From NCBI RefSeq assembly GCF_000470315.2, contig NZ_CBRF02000010.1, positions 58,235-122,234 on the forward strand: a stretch of 64,000 bases of DNA, read 5' to 3'. The notes below the pieces were generated by a model that was not told where the DNA came from, did not search any database, and worked only from the letters and a program-made list of their open reading frames with translations. Shown in pieces: positions 8,561 to 17,989 of the stretch (the first letter of the stretch is position 1; each line of letters opens with the position of its first letter). A program made the translations under genes and the position numbers. This stretch comes from Psychromonas sp. SP041. GTDB lineage: Bacteria; Pseudomonadota; Gammaproteobacteria; Enterobacterales; Psychromonadaceae.

Positions 8561-9048
8561 TATTTCGTATCCTTAACATGCTGCTTTAACAACTTCTGTA
8601 ACTTTTCTTGTTCTTCTGTATCTAAAACGGTTGCTTTAGTGGGTTGTTTTTTAATTTGTCGAAACAAAACCAATAAACCAAAAATAATAAACAGTGCAGG
8701 ACCTAACCATAAAAAGATGGTGATAGGTGTTACAGGTGGATCATAACGAACAAAATTGCCAAAACGCGCCACCATATAATCAATGACTTGTTCTTTCGTT
8801 TGCCCTTGTGTCACTAACTCGTATGTCTTATTACGGAGATCTTTTGCTAATTCAGCATTCGAGTCTGCAATATTATTGTTCTGACATTTAGGGCAACGTA
8901 ATAACTTAGTCAACTCATGAAAAGTTTTCTCTTGTTGAGCATTATCAAATTCAAAGGTATCTATTGCCGCTTGGCTATTATGGCTAAATAACATTAAGCT
9001 AAAAGAAAGCATTAAAGCCATTAACATACTGTTTTTATTAAAGGTCAT
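8560..9048 (-). CDS. ccmH: cytochrome c maturation thiol oxidoreductase CcmH
   Basis: Periplasmic, membrane-anchored protein that reduces or binds the CXXCH cysteines of apocytochrome c. It carries the family motif LRCPKCQ with Cys52 and Cys55, after a signal peptide ending around SQA (26-28), and one C-terminal membrane helix (about 107-126, FLWLGPALFIIFGLLVLF). At 162 residues it is the short CcmH form, which fits with a separate ccmI. It overlaps ccmG at its start and ccmI at its stop. Confidence 0.94.
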   Translation of the reverse strand: MTFNKNSMLMALMLSFSLMLFSHNSQAAIDTFEFDNAQQEKTFHELTKLLRCPKCQNNNIADSNAELAKDLRNKTYELVTQGQTKEQVIDYMVARFGNFVRYDPPVTPITIFLWLGPALFIIFGLLVLFRQIKKQPTKATVLDTEEQEKLQKLLKQHVKDTK

Positions 9049-9590
9049 TATTCCATACCCTCATAAATTGCAAGCAATTTATCATTCCAAACCTTCTCAT
9101 TTAAATCCCCAACATGACGGTATTGAATGATCCCTTTGCTATCAATTAAAAAGGTTTCAGGCGCACCATAAACACCCAGATCCATTCCTAGCATGCCATT
9201 TTGGTCAAATAAACTAATTTGGTAAGGGTCATTTAAATCATTCAACCAGCGGATTGCTTTTTTACGATTATCTTTATAATTCATACCAACAATATACAAA
9301 CCTTGTTTAGCTAATTTATTAAGGTACGTGTGCTCTGCATAACAAGTTGGGCACCATGTTGCCCAGACGTTTAGCAACATTTTTTGACCTTTAAAAATAC
9401 TCGCGTCATATTGTTTATTTTCGTCGTAAATATCTTGTAAAGTAAAAGCAGGGACAGTTTGTCCGACCAATGCAGAATCCAATTTACTTGGATCGCTGCC
9501 TTTTAATAATGGTGTTGCTAACAATACAGCGCCTATAATAAAGATGATAAAAGGGACTAACAGTGTTAATACTCGGCGTTTATTAAGCAT
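9048..9590 (-). CDS. ccmG: thiol:disulfide interchange protein CcmG/DsbE
   Basis: Membrane-anchored periplasmic thioredoxin-fold protein that keeps apocytochrome c and CcmH reduced for heme attachment, taking electrons from the DsbD/CcdA path. An N-terminal membrane helix (about 8-28) is followed by a thioredoxin domain with the active site WATWCPTC (Cys80, Cys83) and the cis-proline region VYGAPETFLID. The 180 residues are typical. It overlaps ccmF by 8 bases and ccmH by one base. Confidence 0.95.
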   Translation of the reverse strand: MLNKRRVLTLLVPFIIFIIGAVLLATPLLKGSDPSKLDSALVGQTVPAFTLQDIYDENKQYDASIFKGQKMLLNVWATWCPTCYAEHTYLNKLAKQGLYIVGMNYKDNRKKAIRWLNDLNDPYQISLFDQNGMLGMDLGVYGAPETFLIDSKGIIQYRHVGDLNEKVWNDKLLAIYEGME

Positions 9591-11571
9591 TCTCTGTTCC
9601 TTCTTTATCAGTCGTCATCGGATCCTGATCGGCGTTTTCTTTTTTACTACGGTAACGTCTATCACACATCATCAATATGCCACCAAATGCCATGATTAAT
9701 GGCCCTAACCAAATCCAACGAATAAACGGTTTATAATAAATTCGAACTGCCCATGCACCATCAGGTAATTGTTCACCCATTGCGATATACAAGTCACGTG
9801 TTATACCTGCATCAATAGCCGCTTCTGTCATTGGCATACGTTGTACCGTATAAAGTCGTTTTTCCGCTTTCATTACTGCAATTTGTTTTTGATCTTGTTT
9901 AACCGTAAAAATACCTACTGTGCCCGTATAATTTGGACCGTTAAGTGGTTTTACTTGGTCGAAGTGGAAATCATAATGCTCAAAGGTAATATGGTCACCT
10001 ACCGCTAACTTAATATCTTTTTCGATAGAAAAATTTTGTGTCATGGTAATGCCAATAATGATCACTGCTAAGCCAAGGTGCCCAAGACTCATCGCCCAAT
10101 GACTGTTACCTAATTTCATCACACCTTTACTAAATGCATGGCGATGCGTTGAACGTAAATAAATTTCGTAAACAACGGCAACAATTATCCAAAATCCTAA
10201 GAAAGTACCTAATACTGCTAACCAAGTCAGGAATGGTGCAAATACAAATAAGAAAGCAATCGTCGATAGCACACTTAAAATTAAAATAAGTGATAACGGT
10301 TTTTTCAAATCATTTAGTTGCTGACGCTTCCAACGGAACAATGAACCAACACCTAAAAACAAGGAAAATGGCACAATCAAAATGGTAAACATACGATTAA
10401 AGAACGGTTCGCCGATAGAGATACTGCCTAAGCCAATCTCTTTATGCACAAGTGGTAATAAAGTGCCTAATAACACCACGATCAATGCGGCAATTAACAA
10501 GATGTTATTGATCAACAACATGCTTTCTCTTGATGCTAATTCATAACGTCCACGGCTTTTCACTTTTGAAGCTTGTATCGCGTACAATAATAATGAACCG
10601 CCAATAACCAGCACTAAGAAGCCTAAAATAAATAGACCACGTGTTGGATCACTAGCAAACGCATGTACTGAAACCAATACACCAGAACGAACGAGGAAAG
10701 TACCTAATAAACTTAATGAAAATGCACTTAACGCCAGTAATACAGTCCATGATTTAAAGACACCACGTTTTTCACTCACTGCTAATGAATGGATCAAAGC
10801 AGTACCTGCTAACCAAGGCATAAATGAAGCGTTTTCTACTGGATCCCAGAACCACCATCCGCCCCAGCCTAATTCGTAGTATGCCCACCAACTGCCCAGT
10901 GCAATACCAACTGTCAAGAAGACCCATGCGGCCATTGTCCAAGGACGAGACCATTTAGCCCAAGCACTATCTAAACGTCCTTCAAGCAAAGCGGCAATAG
11001 CAAAAGCGAAGGCAACAGAGAATCCGACATAACCCATATAAAGCATAGGAGGATGAATAACTAAACCAAAGTCTTGTAATAATGGGTTTAAATCACGCCC
11101 ATCAATCGGGAAATACGGCAAAGTACGTTCGAAAGGATTAGACGTTAAAATAACAAACAGATAAAACCCAAAAGATAACAAACCTAATACTGCAAGCACT
11201 CGAGCCACTGACTCAATAGGCAAACGCTTACTCATTAAGGCGACGGCAATGCTCCACCCTGATAAAAGGAAAACCCACAGCAATAATGACCCTTCATGTG
11301 CTCCCCATACGGCAGACAATCGAAAATACCAAGGCATTGCAGAGTTAGAGTTAGTCGCAATATACCCAATCGTAAAGTCATTAATTAAAAAAGAATAAGC
11401 TAAAATTGCAAAAGAAAAAGCAACGGCGATAAATTGTAAAATAGTAAGAATTCTAGCGCTACGAATAGCACCTTGATGGCCAGTTTGAACACCATATAAT
11501 GGATAAACCATTTGTAAAAATGACAGTACACACGCCAAAATTAAAGTAAATTGACCAATTTCAGGAAGCAT
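9583..11571 (-). CDS. ccmF: cytochrome c heme lyase subunit CcmF
   Basis: Large inner-membrane protein that ligates heme from holo-CcmE to apocytochrome c together with CcmH and CcmI. It has 662 residues, about 15 predicted membrane segments, and the tryptophan-rich WWD motif (GWGGWWFWDPVENASFMPW, residues about 234-252). Histidines near the motif include those in GAHEGSLLLW and in VIHPPMLYMGY, which are probable heme ligands by family knowledge. It is full length and sits between ccmE and ccmG. Confidence 0.96.
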   Translation of the reverse strand: MLPEIGQFTLILACVLSFLQMVYPLYGVQTGHQGAIRSARILTILQFIAVAFSFAILAYSFLINDFTIGYIATNSNSAMPWYFRLSAVWGAHEGSLLLWVFLLSGWSIAVALMSKRLPIESVARVLAVLGLLSFGFYLFVILTSNPFERTLPYFPIDGRDLNPLLQDFGLVIHPPMLYMGYVGFSVAFAFAIAALLEGRLDSAWAKWSRPWTMAAWVFLTVGIALGSWWAYYELGWGGWWFWDPVENASFMPWLAGTALIHSLAVSEKRGVFKSWTVLLALSAFSLSLLGTFLVRSGVLVSVHAFASDPTRGLFILGFLVLVIGGSLLLYAIQASKVKSRGRYELASRESMLLINNILLIAALIVVLLGTLLPLVHKEIGLGSISIGEPFFNRMFTILIVPFSLFLGVGSLFRWKRQQLNDLKKPLSLILILSVLSTIAFLFVFAPFLTWLAVLGTFLGFWIIVAVVYEIYLRSTHRHAFSKGVMKLGNSHWAMSLGHLGLAVIIIGITMTQNFSIEKDIKLAVGDHITFEHYDFHFDQVKPLNGPNYTGTVGIFTVKQDQKQIAVMKAEKRLYTVQRMPMTEAAIDAGITRDLYIAMGEQLPDGAWAVRIYYKPFIRWIWLGPLIMAFGGILMMCDRRYRSKKENADQDPMTTDKEGTENA

Positions 11572-11610
11572 TAATCTAACCCTTTTTTTATGAATTAAGT
11601 TTTATTAGCT

Positions 11611-12087
11611 TTATTTTGCTAATTCACTTTCCGTTTTTAAATGTTCCATACCTTTCAACGCTTCAGCGACTTCTGGCGGCATGTATTCTTCATCATGTTT
11701 AGCAAGTACTTCGAATGCTTCAATTGAATTTTCTGATTTTAACACTCCTTGCGCAACGATCCCCTGACCTTCACGAAATAGATCTGGCAAAATACCATCA
11801 AAATAGACCGTTACTTGCCCTGCTTTATTATCTATTAAATCAAAACTGACTTTAAGACTTTCAGGATTTCGTTGAACAGAGCCATTTAAAACCATGCCTC
11901 CAATACGTAAACGTTGGCCAATTTCAGGCTTTTCACCTGTTTCATTTTTACCATTCAGAATTTCATTAGGAGTGTAAAACAAATCAATATTTTGCTGTAA
12001 AGCATATAGCGTTAACCCGATCGCTAATGACAATCCTGCAATTAATGAAGAAGTGATTAATAAGCGTTTTTTACGTCTTGGATTCAT
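11611..12087 (-). CDS. ccmE: heme chaperone CcmE
   Basis: Periplasmic heme carrier that covalently binds heme through a histidine and hands it to CcmF. The heme-binding histidine is His131 in [12 protein letters not shown], with Tyr135 as the likely axial ligand. One N-terminal membrane anchor (residues 9-30) precedes the OB-fold. At 158 residues it is normal length. The start overlaps ccmD by 4 bases (ATGA type). Confidence 0.96.
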   Translation of the reverse strand: MNPRRKKRLLITSSLIAGLSLAIGLTLYALQQNIDLFYTPNEILNGKNETGEKPEIGQRLRIGGMVLNGSVQRNPESLKVSFDLIDNKAGQVTVYFDGILPDLFREGQGIVAQGVLKSENSIEAFEVLAKHDEEYMPPEVAEALKGMEHLKTESELAK

Positions 12088-12290
12088 AAAATGTCTTCTC
12101 TATTTTCAGCTGCTTTAATACGTTGTTCGCGTTGTAACCGTTGTTCAACCTGATGAAATATTTTTTTACGTTTAAATACACTATTAGTAATGAGTAAAAT
12201 AATGCTCAATAGTGACACACCATAAGATAACCAAACATAAAAACTATAACCGCCCATGGCGATAAAGTCTGACAATGATGTAAATGCCAT
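12084..12290 (-). CDS. ccmD: heme exporter protein CcmD
   Basis: Small single-pass membrane protein (68 residues) that is part of the CcmABCD transporter needed to release holo-CcmE. It has the family opening [18 protein letters not shown], a membrane helix (about 18-38) and a basic cytoplasmic tail. It starts one base from the ccmC stop and overlaps ccmE. Confidence 0.92.
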   Translation of the reverse strand: MAFTSLSDFIAMGGYSFYVWLSYGVSLLSIILLITNSVFKRKKIFHQVEQRLQREQRIKAAENREDIL

Positions 12291-12291
12291 A

Positions 12292-13050
12292 TTAACCTCT
12301 CTTATTCGTTTTTAAGGATTGCTTCACTAAAGCAATTACCCAAGGACGATGACTTTCTCGTTGTAATATTTCATTACGAAAACGATATAAAATCATAAGG
12401 CCTAAGAAACTCGCAAAACTCACAATCATAATCAATAAAGGAATAAGCATTTCAGTCGCCATTGAAGGCTGATCAAACTTAGTAATGGTTGCACCTTGAT
12501 GTAAGGTATTCCACCAAACGACTGAAAAATGAATAATGGGCAAATTGATCACGCCAACTAACGTTAAGATAGAAGCGGCACGCCCAGCCAAAATTTTATC
12601 TGAAAATGCATTGTATAAAGCAATGATACCTAAATAAACAAATAATAAAATCAATTCAGAGGTCAGCCTAGCATCCCAAACCCACCAAGCTCCCCACATG
12701 GGTTTACCCCATGCAGCGCCAGTAAATAATGCAATAAAAGTATAAACAGCACCAATCGGTGCAGTGGCAGCAACGGTCATTTCAGCTAAACGAATTTGCC
12801 ACACTAAACCAATAAAAGCAGCAACCGCCATCGTTGAATACGCGCCCATCGCCATCATCGCAGCGGGGACATGTATGTAGATAATTCGAAAGCTATCACC
12901 TTGCTGATAATCAGCAGGCGCGAAAGCGAGGCCCCATATAATACCAACAAAAAATGTCGGGATCGCAATGACTAAAAACCAAGGCATTAATTTCCCAGAT
13001 AACGCATAGCTTTTCTCAGCTTTTGCATAAGGATGTAACCATTTCCACAT
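12292..13050 (-). CDS. ccmC: heme exporter protein CcmC
   Basis: Six-pass inner-membrane protein that loads heme onto CcmE. It contains the WWD domain, seen as WGAWWVWDARLTSELILLF (about residues 119-137), with flanking heme-ligand histidines in IYIHVPAAMMAM and IHFSVVWWNTLHQG. At 252 residues it is full length. It follows ccmB by about 55 bp. Confidence 0.96.
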   Translation of the reverse strand: MWKWLHPYAKAEKSYALSGKLMPWFLVIAIPTFFVGIIWGLAFAPADYQQGDSFRIIYIHVPAAMMAMGAYSTMAVAAFIGLVWQIRLAEMTVAATAPIGAVYTFIALFTGAAWGKPMWGAWWVWDARLTSELILLFVYLGIIALYNAFSDKILAGRAASILTLVGVINLPIIHFSVVWWNTLHQGATITKFDQPSMATEMLIPLLIMIVSFASFLGLMILYRFRNEILQRESHRPWVIALVKQSLKTNKRG

Positions 13051-13105
13051 AATTGTATCTCTATCTATGTCTTTATTTTCAATAAGTAAGAATAACTAAA
13101 ACGAA

Positions 13106-13774
13106 TTAACTCACACTAACTCGTAAAGATGCTGCAATGGCAAAAGGCGCTAACGTAATCGCACCGACTAACATTGCACCTAATAACGCCAATAAACCAA
13201 GGTAAGGTTGCCCAAATGAAGCAGCATCAATTGCCATGGTTGAAAAAATTAAAATCGGAATACTTAGCGGTAACATAATCAAGCTCAATAACACGCCGCC
13301 CTTACGTAAACCAATGGTTAGTGCCACACCAATAGCCCCTAATAAACTTAATATAGGAGTGCCAATCAATAGTGTTAAAAATAACGCCCAAAATGTATTT
13401 TCTTCCAATGACAAAAAAACAGCTAGTAGTGGAGAAACGAATAAAATAGGTAACCCTGTTAGCAACCAATGAGTAAATACCTTGGCACACACTAACCAGG
13501 TTAAAGAATGTGGTGCGAGCATCATTTGCTCTAACGATCCATCGATATAATCATCTTTAAATAAACGCTCAAAAGAGAGTAAGGCGGCTAATAATGCCGC
13601 TACCCAGATAATGCCAGGGGCAATCCGCGCTAATAAGGCAGGGTCAGTTCCGATCCCCAGGGGAAATAGAGTGACAACGATAACAAAAAACCAAATGGGA
13701 TTTAAAATATCGCTTTGTTGACGAAATGCACCTAATAAATCTTTACGCACAATTTGTACAAAAGCATCAAACAT
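13106..13774 (-). CDS. ccmB: heme exporter ABC transporter permease CcmB
   Basis: Six-pass inner-membrane subunit that forms the ABC module with CcmA and drives release of heme-loaded CcmE. The sequence has the family pattern ADxALLxRIAPGIIWVAALLA near residue 48 and a series of hydrophobic segments. I chose the ATG at 13774 (222 residues), which has GGAG 6 bases upstream, over an in-frame TTG at 13786. With this start the gene overlaps the end of ccmA by 8 bases. Confidence 0.94.
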   Translation of the reverse strand: MFDAFVQIVRKDLLGAFRQQSDILNPIWFFVIVVTLFPLGIGTDPALLARIAPGIIWVAALLAALLSFERLFKDDYIDGSLEQMMLAPHSLTWLVCAKVFTHWLLTGLPILFVSPLLAVFLSLEENTFWALFLTLLIGTPILSLLGAIGVALTIGLRKGGVLLSLIMLPLSIPILIFSTMAIDAASFGQPYLGLLALLGAMLVGAITLAPFAIAASLRVSVS

Positions 13775-14405
13775 ATTGTTCTCCAATAGCAGGCTTTTGT
13801 AACGTTAATTTTTTATAGAGATCAGTAGGCAATGATAAATCTTGATGGGTGGTTAATATGATCATTCCACCTTTGTGAGCATGTTTAATTAACAAATTCT
13901 CAATGACTTTAACACCGCTTTTATCGATGGCTGTAAAGGGTTCATCCAAAATCCATAAAGGACAATCACTAAACCACATTCTTGCTAGTGCAACACGTCT
14001 CTGTTGCCCTGCCGAAAGCTGTGCAGTAGGGATATTTTCATAACCAACAAGACCTACTAAGGTTAAAATATCCCAAAGATCTAACTCAACACTAGGATTA
14101 TATAAACGATGAAAGAATTGCAGATTTTCAAGTGCTGTCAATTCAGGTTTTACACCTGACTTATGGCCAAGATAAAGCATATTTTGATAATAAGATTCAC
14201 GATCTGACATTATGTTTTGTTGTTGCCAGTAAATATCACCAGAATAAGGAGAAGACAAACCAACAAGTAAGCGAAATAAACTGGTTTTTCCAATGCCATT
14301 AGGACCTTCGACATGCAAAATTTCACCAGGGGAAAGTGCAAAGTTTAGATTATTAAATAAAACTCGCTCTTCACGCACACAAGTTAAGTTTTTGCACTCA
14401 AGCAT
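13767..14405 (-). CDS. ccmA: heme exporter ABC transporter ATP-binding protein CcmA
   Basis: Cytoplasmic ATPase of the CcmAB module. The Walker A motif is GPNGIGKTS, the ABC signature is LSAGQQRRVALARM and Walker B is LWILDEPF followed by TAIDKSG. At 212 residues it is normal for the family. It is the first gene of the ccm operon. The 211 bp upstream, before the DUF2802 gene, must hold its promoter unless transcription continues from the chemotaxis genes, which point the same way. Confidence 0.96.
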   Translation of the reverse strand: MLECKNLTCVREERVLFNNLNFALSPGEILHVEGPNGIGKTSLFRLLVGLSSPYSGDIYWQQQNIMSDRESYYQNMLYLGHKSGVKPELTALENLQFFHRLYNPSVELDLWDILTLVGLVGYENIPTAQLSAGQQRRVALARMWFSDCPLWILDEPFTAIDKSGVKVIENLLIKHAHKGGMIILTTHQDLSLPTDLYKKLTLQKPAIGEQYV

Positions 14406-14616
14406 TCAGACTTACCTTCACCAATAAATAACGCACAACAAAGTAGAATCGTCATATTATGCCATTTAATGTCATAAAATGTGAGCGGATCCTAACATAG
14501 AAAAAGCTTATGAGTAACTATCAGGGAGAGACAACAGATGAAAATAAAAGACAAAATTCAAATATTTTTGTTTAAATTAACATATTGTTGTCTTATTTAT
14601 TTGCGGTAAATGAAAA

Positions 14617-15009
14617 TTATTTGCGGTGTAAATTCAGTAATAACTCAGCTTCTGCACGTGGCAACTCGCATTCAGTCATCAGCTCTTCGATACTTGCACC
14701 TAATTCAACCATTTTAGTTGCACGAGTATAAAGCCTATTTTCAGGCGCCGAAGCCACTAAATTAACTTGATTCTCTTGCGTTTTTTTCACTTCAGCATCT
14801 AATTGCTGTAGTTTTTTACCAATACCCACTGCGCCTGAATGGATTTCAGTAAATTGTTTTTTAGTTGTCTCTTGTTGCATTAACAATGATTTAATTAATA
14901 CCTCAAGACTATGATTTTTTTTATTCACTTTACTCAATAATATGAGTGTAGTAACAAAAAAAACAATGGCTAGCACTAATGCTAACCAGGAAATATATTC
15001 AATAAACAT
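14617..15009 (-). CDS. DUF2802 protein downstream of cheW
   Basis: A 130-residue protein with one N-terminal membrane helix (about 8-27), a coiled-coil region (28-85), and a C-terminal helical segment (ATKMVELGASIEELMTECEL) that resembles a small helix-turn-helix. This architecture is the DUF2802 family, found next to cheW at the end of polar flagellar/chemotaxis clusters in Pseudomonas, Shewanella and Vibrio. Its role is unknown. The position suggests a link to the chemotaxis array or pole. It begins 30 bp after cheW and is probably the last gene of that transcript. Confidence 0.8.
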   Translation of the reverse strand: MFIEYISWLALVLAIVFFVTTLILLSKVNKKNHSLEVLIKSLLMQQETTKKQFTEIHSGAVGIGKKLQQLDAEVKKTQENQVNLVASAPENRLYTRATKMVELGASIEELMTECELPRAEAELLLNLHRK

Positions 15010-15039
15010 GTACGACTCGACTCTAATAGCAAAAATAAA

Positions 15040-15528
15040 TTATAATAAATTTAATTCATCCCATTCGTCATCACTTAATAATTTGTTTAAATCGACTAAA
15101 ATTAACAAACCATCATCACGATTACAGACACCTTGAATGAACTGCGAACTTTCTTCTGTGCCAACATGAGGTGCAGGTTCAATTTCTGATTTTTTCAAAT
15201 AAACCACTTCAGCAACACTGTCGACTAAAATGCCAATCACTTGCTTTTCAGACTCAATGATAACAATACGGCTGCTATCTGTAATATCGGCAGGCATTAA
15301 ACCAAAACGTGTACGTGTATCAATAACGGTAACAACATTACCACGTAAATTAATAATGCCTAACACATAGTCAGGAGCACCAGGTACTGCAGCAATTTCA
15401 CTGTAACGCAAAATTTCTTGTACTTGCATTACATTAATGCCGTAAGTTTCATTATCTAATAAAAAAGTAACACGTTGTAATATTTCATCATTAGCAGTTT
15501 TATTGGCTAAGTTAGTTTCTCTATTCAT
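15040..15528 (-). CDS. cheW: chemotaxis coupling protein CheW
   Basis: Cytoplasmic adaptor that joins methyl-accepting receptors to CheA. The 162 residues form a single CheW/SH3-like domain, with LRYSEIAAVPGAPDYVLGI (receptor-binding side) and INLRGNVVTVIDTR, both characteristic. It follows parP by about 45 bp. Unlike parP it has no extra N-terminal region, so this is the canonical coupling protein. Confidence 0.95.
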   Translation of the reverse strand: MNRETNLANKTANDEILQRVTFLLDNETYGINVMQVQEILRYSEIAAVPGAPDYVLGIINLRGNVVTVIDTRTRFGLMPADITDSSRIVIIESEKQVIGILVDSVAEVVYLKKSEIEPAPHVGTEESSQFIQGVCNRDDGLLILVDLNKLLSDDEWDELNLL

Positions 15529-15572
15529 TTTATCTCTACTTAAATTATTGGTTATTTTAAATTCAGGCTATA

Positions 15573-16235
15573 TTAGCCACGAATATCCATTCCTTGGTCT
15601 AATAGTTTCACTAGTTCTTTTGCATGGATCAACGCACACATTTTTTGCTTAACCATTCCCGCTAGCCATGGTCGAGATCCTTTCTTATCACGCCATCTAA
15701 CTTGATCTTTACTGAGGTTTTCAGTGCCTAGTAGCTTTTCACAAGACAAGCCCCAAGCAGTATCACCTAATAGTATGAAATGAGTATAGTTCAGATCAGT
15801 CGCATTACGACCAAGTTGCAACCATGAGGACGTATCTACGATGTTATATAATCGTTCATTGTGACTCATTACACCACGAAACCATGAAGGCTTACCCATT
15901 AAAAAATTAAGCGAATCACTTAAATGATAAATACCGCCTAAATCAGTTAATGGTATTGCAAAGGTAATATGGTTAAGTTCGAAGAATAATACTTGGAATT
16001 GATCTTCAACAATCAAGTTTTCCCACTCATCATCTTGACGAACAGTTTCAGCGTCTGGTGCTTGTTGAACATTTATTGTTGGACTAGAAAAAACTAACTG
16101 CTCAGATAATGCATCAGGTTCTGCAAATTCAGACTGGCTATCAGCGATAGCATCTTCATTTAATGTTGTTTTATTATCACTGCGCAACATTGAGTCAAAA
16201 TAGTTTTTCATTGCGTCATTATTATTGTTTTTCAT
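15573..16235 (-). CDS. parP: CheW-like polar array protein, ParP family
   Basis: A 220-residue protein with a low-complexity N-terminus (about 1-75) and a divergent CheW-like domain from about 80 to 215 (FFELNHITFAIPLTDLGGI, then WFRGVMSHNERLYNIVDT). In Vibrio the gene after parC is ParP, whose C-terminal CheW-like domain binds CheA and prevents array loss from the cell pole. In Pseudomonas the positional counterpart is annotated only as CheW-like. The gene starts directly at the parC stop and precedes cheW, the same order as in Vibrio. The ParP call rests on order and architecture. Confidence 0.82.
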   Translation of the reverse strand: MKNNNNDAMKNYFDSMLRSDNKTTLNEDAIADSQSEFAEPDALSEQLVFSSPTINVQQAPDAETVRQDDEWENLIVEDQFQVLFFELNHITFAIPLTDLGGIYHLSDSLNFLMGKPSWFRGVMSHNERLYNIVDTSSWLQLGRNATDLNYTHFILLGDTAWGLSCEKLLGTENLSKDQVRWRDKKGSRPWLAGMVKQKMCALIHAKELVKLLDQGMDIRG

Positions 16236-17009
16236 TTAATTGTGCTCAGTTTGTAGCAAATAATTTAACAATGTTTCATAGGCAAACGAACCTCTAGAAC
16301 TCTTTATATAAAGAGAAATAGGTAAGTGGGCTAAGCTTGCATCCCTGAATTTAGTATCAATAGGAATAACACCATTCCACACCTTGCCTTTATAAGTGCT
16401 TTTTAATTCTTCTAGCGTATTAATTGACGCTCTAGTACGTTTATCAAACATAGTAGGAATGATGCAATAATTAAAATCATCTCCTCTTGAATGTTGCATT
16501 ATTCCAAGCGTTTGTACCATTCTTTGCAAACCTTTAGACGCTAAGAATTCTGTTTGCACTGGAATTAAAATCCGCTCACAAGCGGCTAATGCATTAACCA
16601 TCATGACACCTAATACCGGTGGGCAATCTATTAATACAAAATCATAGTCATTTTTTACTAATTTTAACTGCTTATGTAGAAACAGCCCCATGCCTTCTTG
16701 ATTTCCTAACACACGATCTAACGTAGCTAAAGACATCGAAGCCGGAATTAGTGACAAGTTATTGATTTCAGTAGGCAGTATAACTTGATCTAACTCTGCT
16801 TTGGTTGTCGCAGGATCTTGAAATAAATCATATAAACTAACAGGTAAATGGTCTGAATCATATTGTAGATAACTGGTTAAAGACGCATGCGGATCAGTAT
16901 CAATTAATAAAACACGAAAACCTCGCTCCACTAAAAGACCAGCGATTGAAATAACGGTTGTCGTTTTTCCAACGCCCCCTTTTTGATTTGAAATAGTCCA
17001 AATTTTCAT
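16236..17009 (-). CDS. parC: ParA-like ATPase for polar chemotaxis arrays, ParC family
   Basis: A deviant Walker-A ATPase of the ParA/MinD group: KGGVGKTTT at residues 10-18, Walker A' DTDPHASLTSYL and Walker B FVLIDCPPVLG. At 257 residues it is a short ParA without an N-terminal DNA-binding domain. Its place between motD and parP is that of Vibrio ParC, which moves chemotaxis arrays to the pole for inheritance at division. The name should not be confused with topoisomerase IV subunit ParC. I use the ATG at 17009, which has AGGAG 5 bases upstream, in preference to an in-frame GTG at 17015. Confidence 0.85.
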   Translation of the reverse strand: MKIWTISNQKGGVGKTTTVISIAGLLVERGFRVLLIDTDPHASLTSYLQYDSDHLPVSLYDLFQDPATTKAELDQVILPTEINNLSLIPASMSLATLDRVLGNQEGMGLFLHKQLKLVKNDYDFVLIDCPPVLGVMMVNALAACERILIPVQTEFLASKGLQRMVQTLGIMQHSRGDDFNYCIIPTMFDKRTRASINTLEELKSTYKGKVWNGVIPIDTKFRDASLAHLPISLYIKSSRGSFAYETLLNYLLQTEHN

Positions 17010-17011
17010 CG

Positions 17012-17989
17012 TCACTCCTGCCTTGTTGTAATGATAATTCGACCATCTGGGTGGTATATTTGGCGTATTTCATCACTATCAGGCTTTGGCGTACGCGGTA
17101 TTTTCTGTGCTTCTATTTTTTCTGTTTTACTACTATCTGAATTCGTTTTATTGTTGCCATTAGGTTGTTGCTTTTTAAAAAAAGCAAATTTAGAGATAGC
17201 AATCACAACACGTCGACTTTTTAATTTATCTTCTTTACCGTTGCTATTTAATATCGGTTGAAATTTTCCATAGCCTTCTATTACCATTCGCTCTCCTACT
17301 ATCCCTCGCTCATTAAAAGCATGTAAGACACTGATAGCGCGTAATGCGGAAAGCTCCCAATTAGATTTATATATTTCATTGGCAACGACATCTACATCAG
17401 TATACCCACGTAATCTGATCATATTATTAACTGGTTTTAACACGGTAGCAATCTGTTCTATTTGATGTTTTGCACCATTTAATAAAGTATGACTTTCACC
17501 TGCAAACAATAAAGGTCCACTCATTTTAATCGTTAGCCAATCACCGTCTAAATCGACGCTAAAAGCACCTGTCTCTAATTCAGTTCGTAGTGCTGATTTT
17601 AAGGATAATTGTATTTCCTCTAATGATTTCCCTGTGTAGCTTTGATCAGGATCGGATAATTTTTCACTTTCTAATTCACTGACGTACCCTAAATTATGGC
17701 TATCTCCATCGCTTATTAATGCAGGGCCGGTATCATCTTTAATGTCATTACTGCGCTTGGTTAATATGCCTTTTGCATCTGATCCACTATTATTAGGTTG
17801 TACAAACTGACTCGCGCTTTGAATCACTTCAATGATTTCTTGGTACTTTTCTTCATTGTTCAATGACACTGCATAAAGCACCACAAACAAAGCAAACATT
17901 AAGGTCATATAATCAGCATAAGAAACCGTCCAACGATGAACATGGTTATTATGTGATTTATGAGCATGACGACGATTATAGATTGGCAT
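17012..17989 (-). CDS. motD: flagellar stator protein, MotD/MotB family
   Basis: Stator subunit that anchors the motor to peptidoglycan. One N-terminal membrane helix follows a basic stretch, and the proton-pathway aspartate lies in VSYADYMTLMFALFVVLY. The OmpA-like peptidoglycan-binding domain spans about 150-275 (IRLRGYTDV, then LSALRAISVLHAF and GYGKFQPI). The tail from about 280 to 325 is charged and low-complexity. The pairing with motC directly after cheB is the Pseudomonas MotCD arrangement. Which ion is used cannot be read with certainty. It overlaps motC by one base. Confidence 0.9.
   Translation of the reverse strand: MPIYNRRHAHKSHNNHVHRWTVSYADYMTLMFALFVVLYAVSLNNEEKYQEIIEVIQSASQFVQPNNSGSDAKGILTKRSNDIKDDTGPALISDGDSHNLGYVSELESEKLSDPDQSYTGKSLEEIQLSLKSALRTELETGAFSVDLDGDWLTIKMSGPLLFAGESHTLLNGAKHQIEQIATVLKPVNNMIRLRGYTDVDVVANEIYKSNWELSALRAISVLHAFNERGIVGERMVIEGYGKFQPILNSNGKEDKLKSRRVVIAISKFAFFKKQQPNGNNKTNSDSSKTEKIEAQKIPRTPKPDSDEIRQIYHPDGRIIITTRQE

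Noticed and set aside
14538..14609. Plus-strand 23-codon open frame after GGGAGAG
   Set aside because: A ribosome-like site and ATG are present, but the peptide is short and shows no pattern. It lies antisense to the ccmA-DUF2802 gap and has no support from context.
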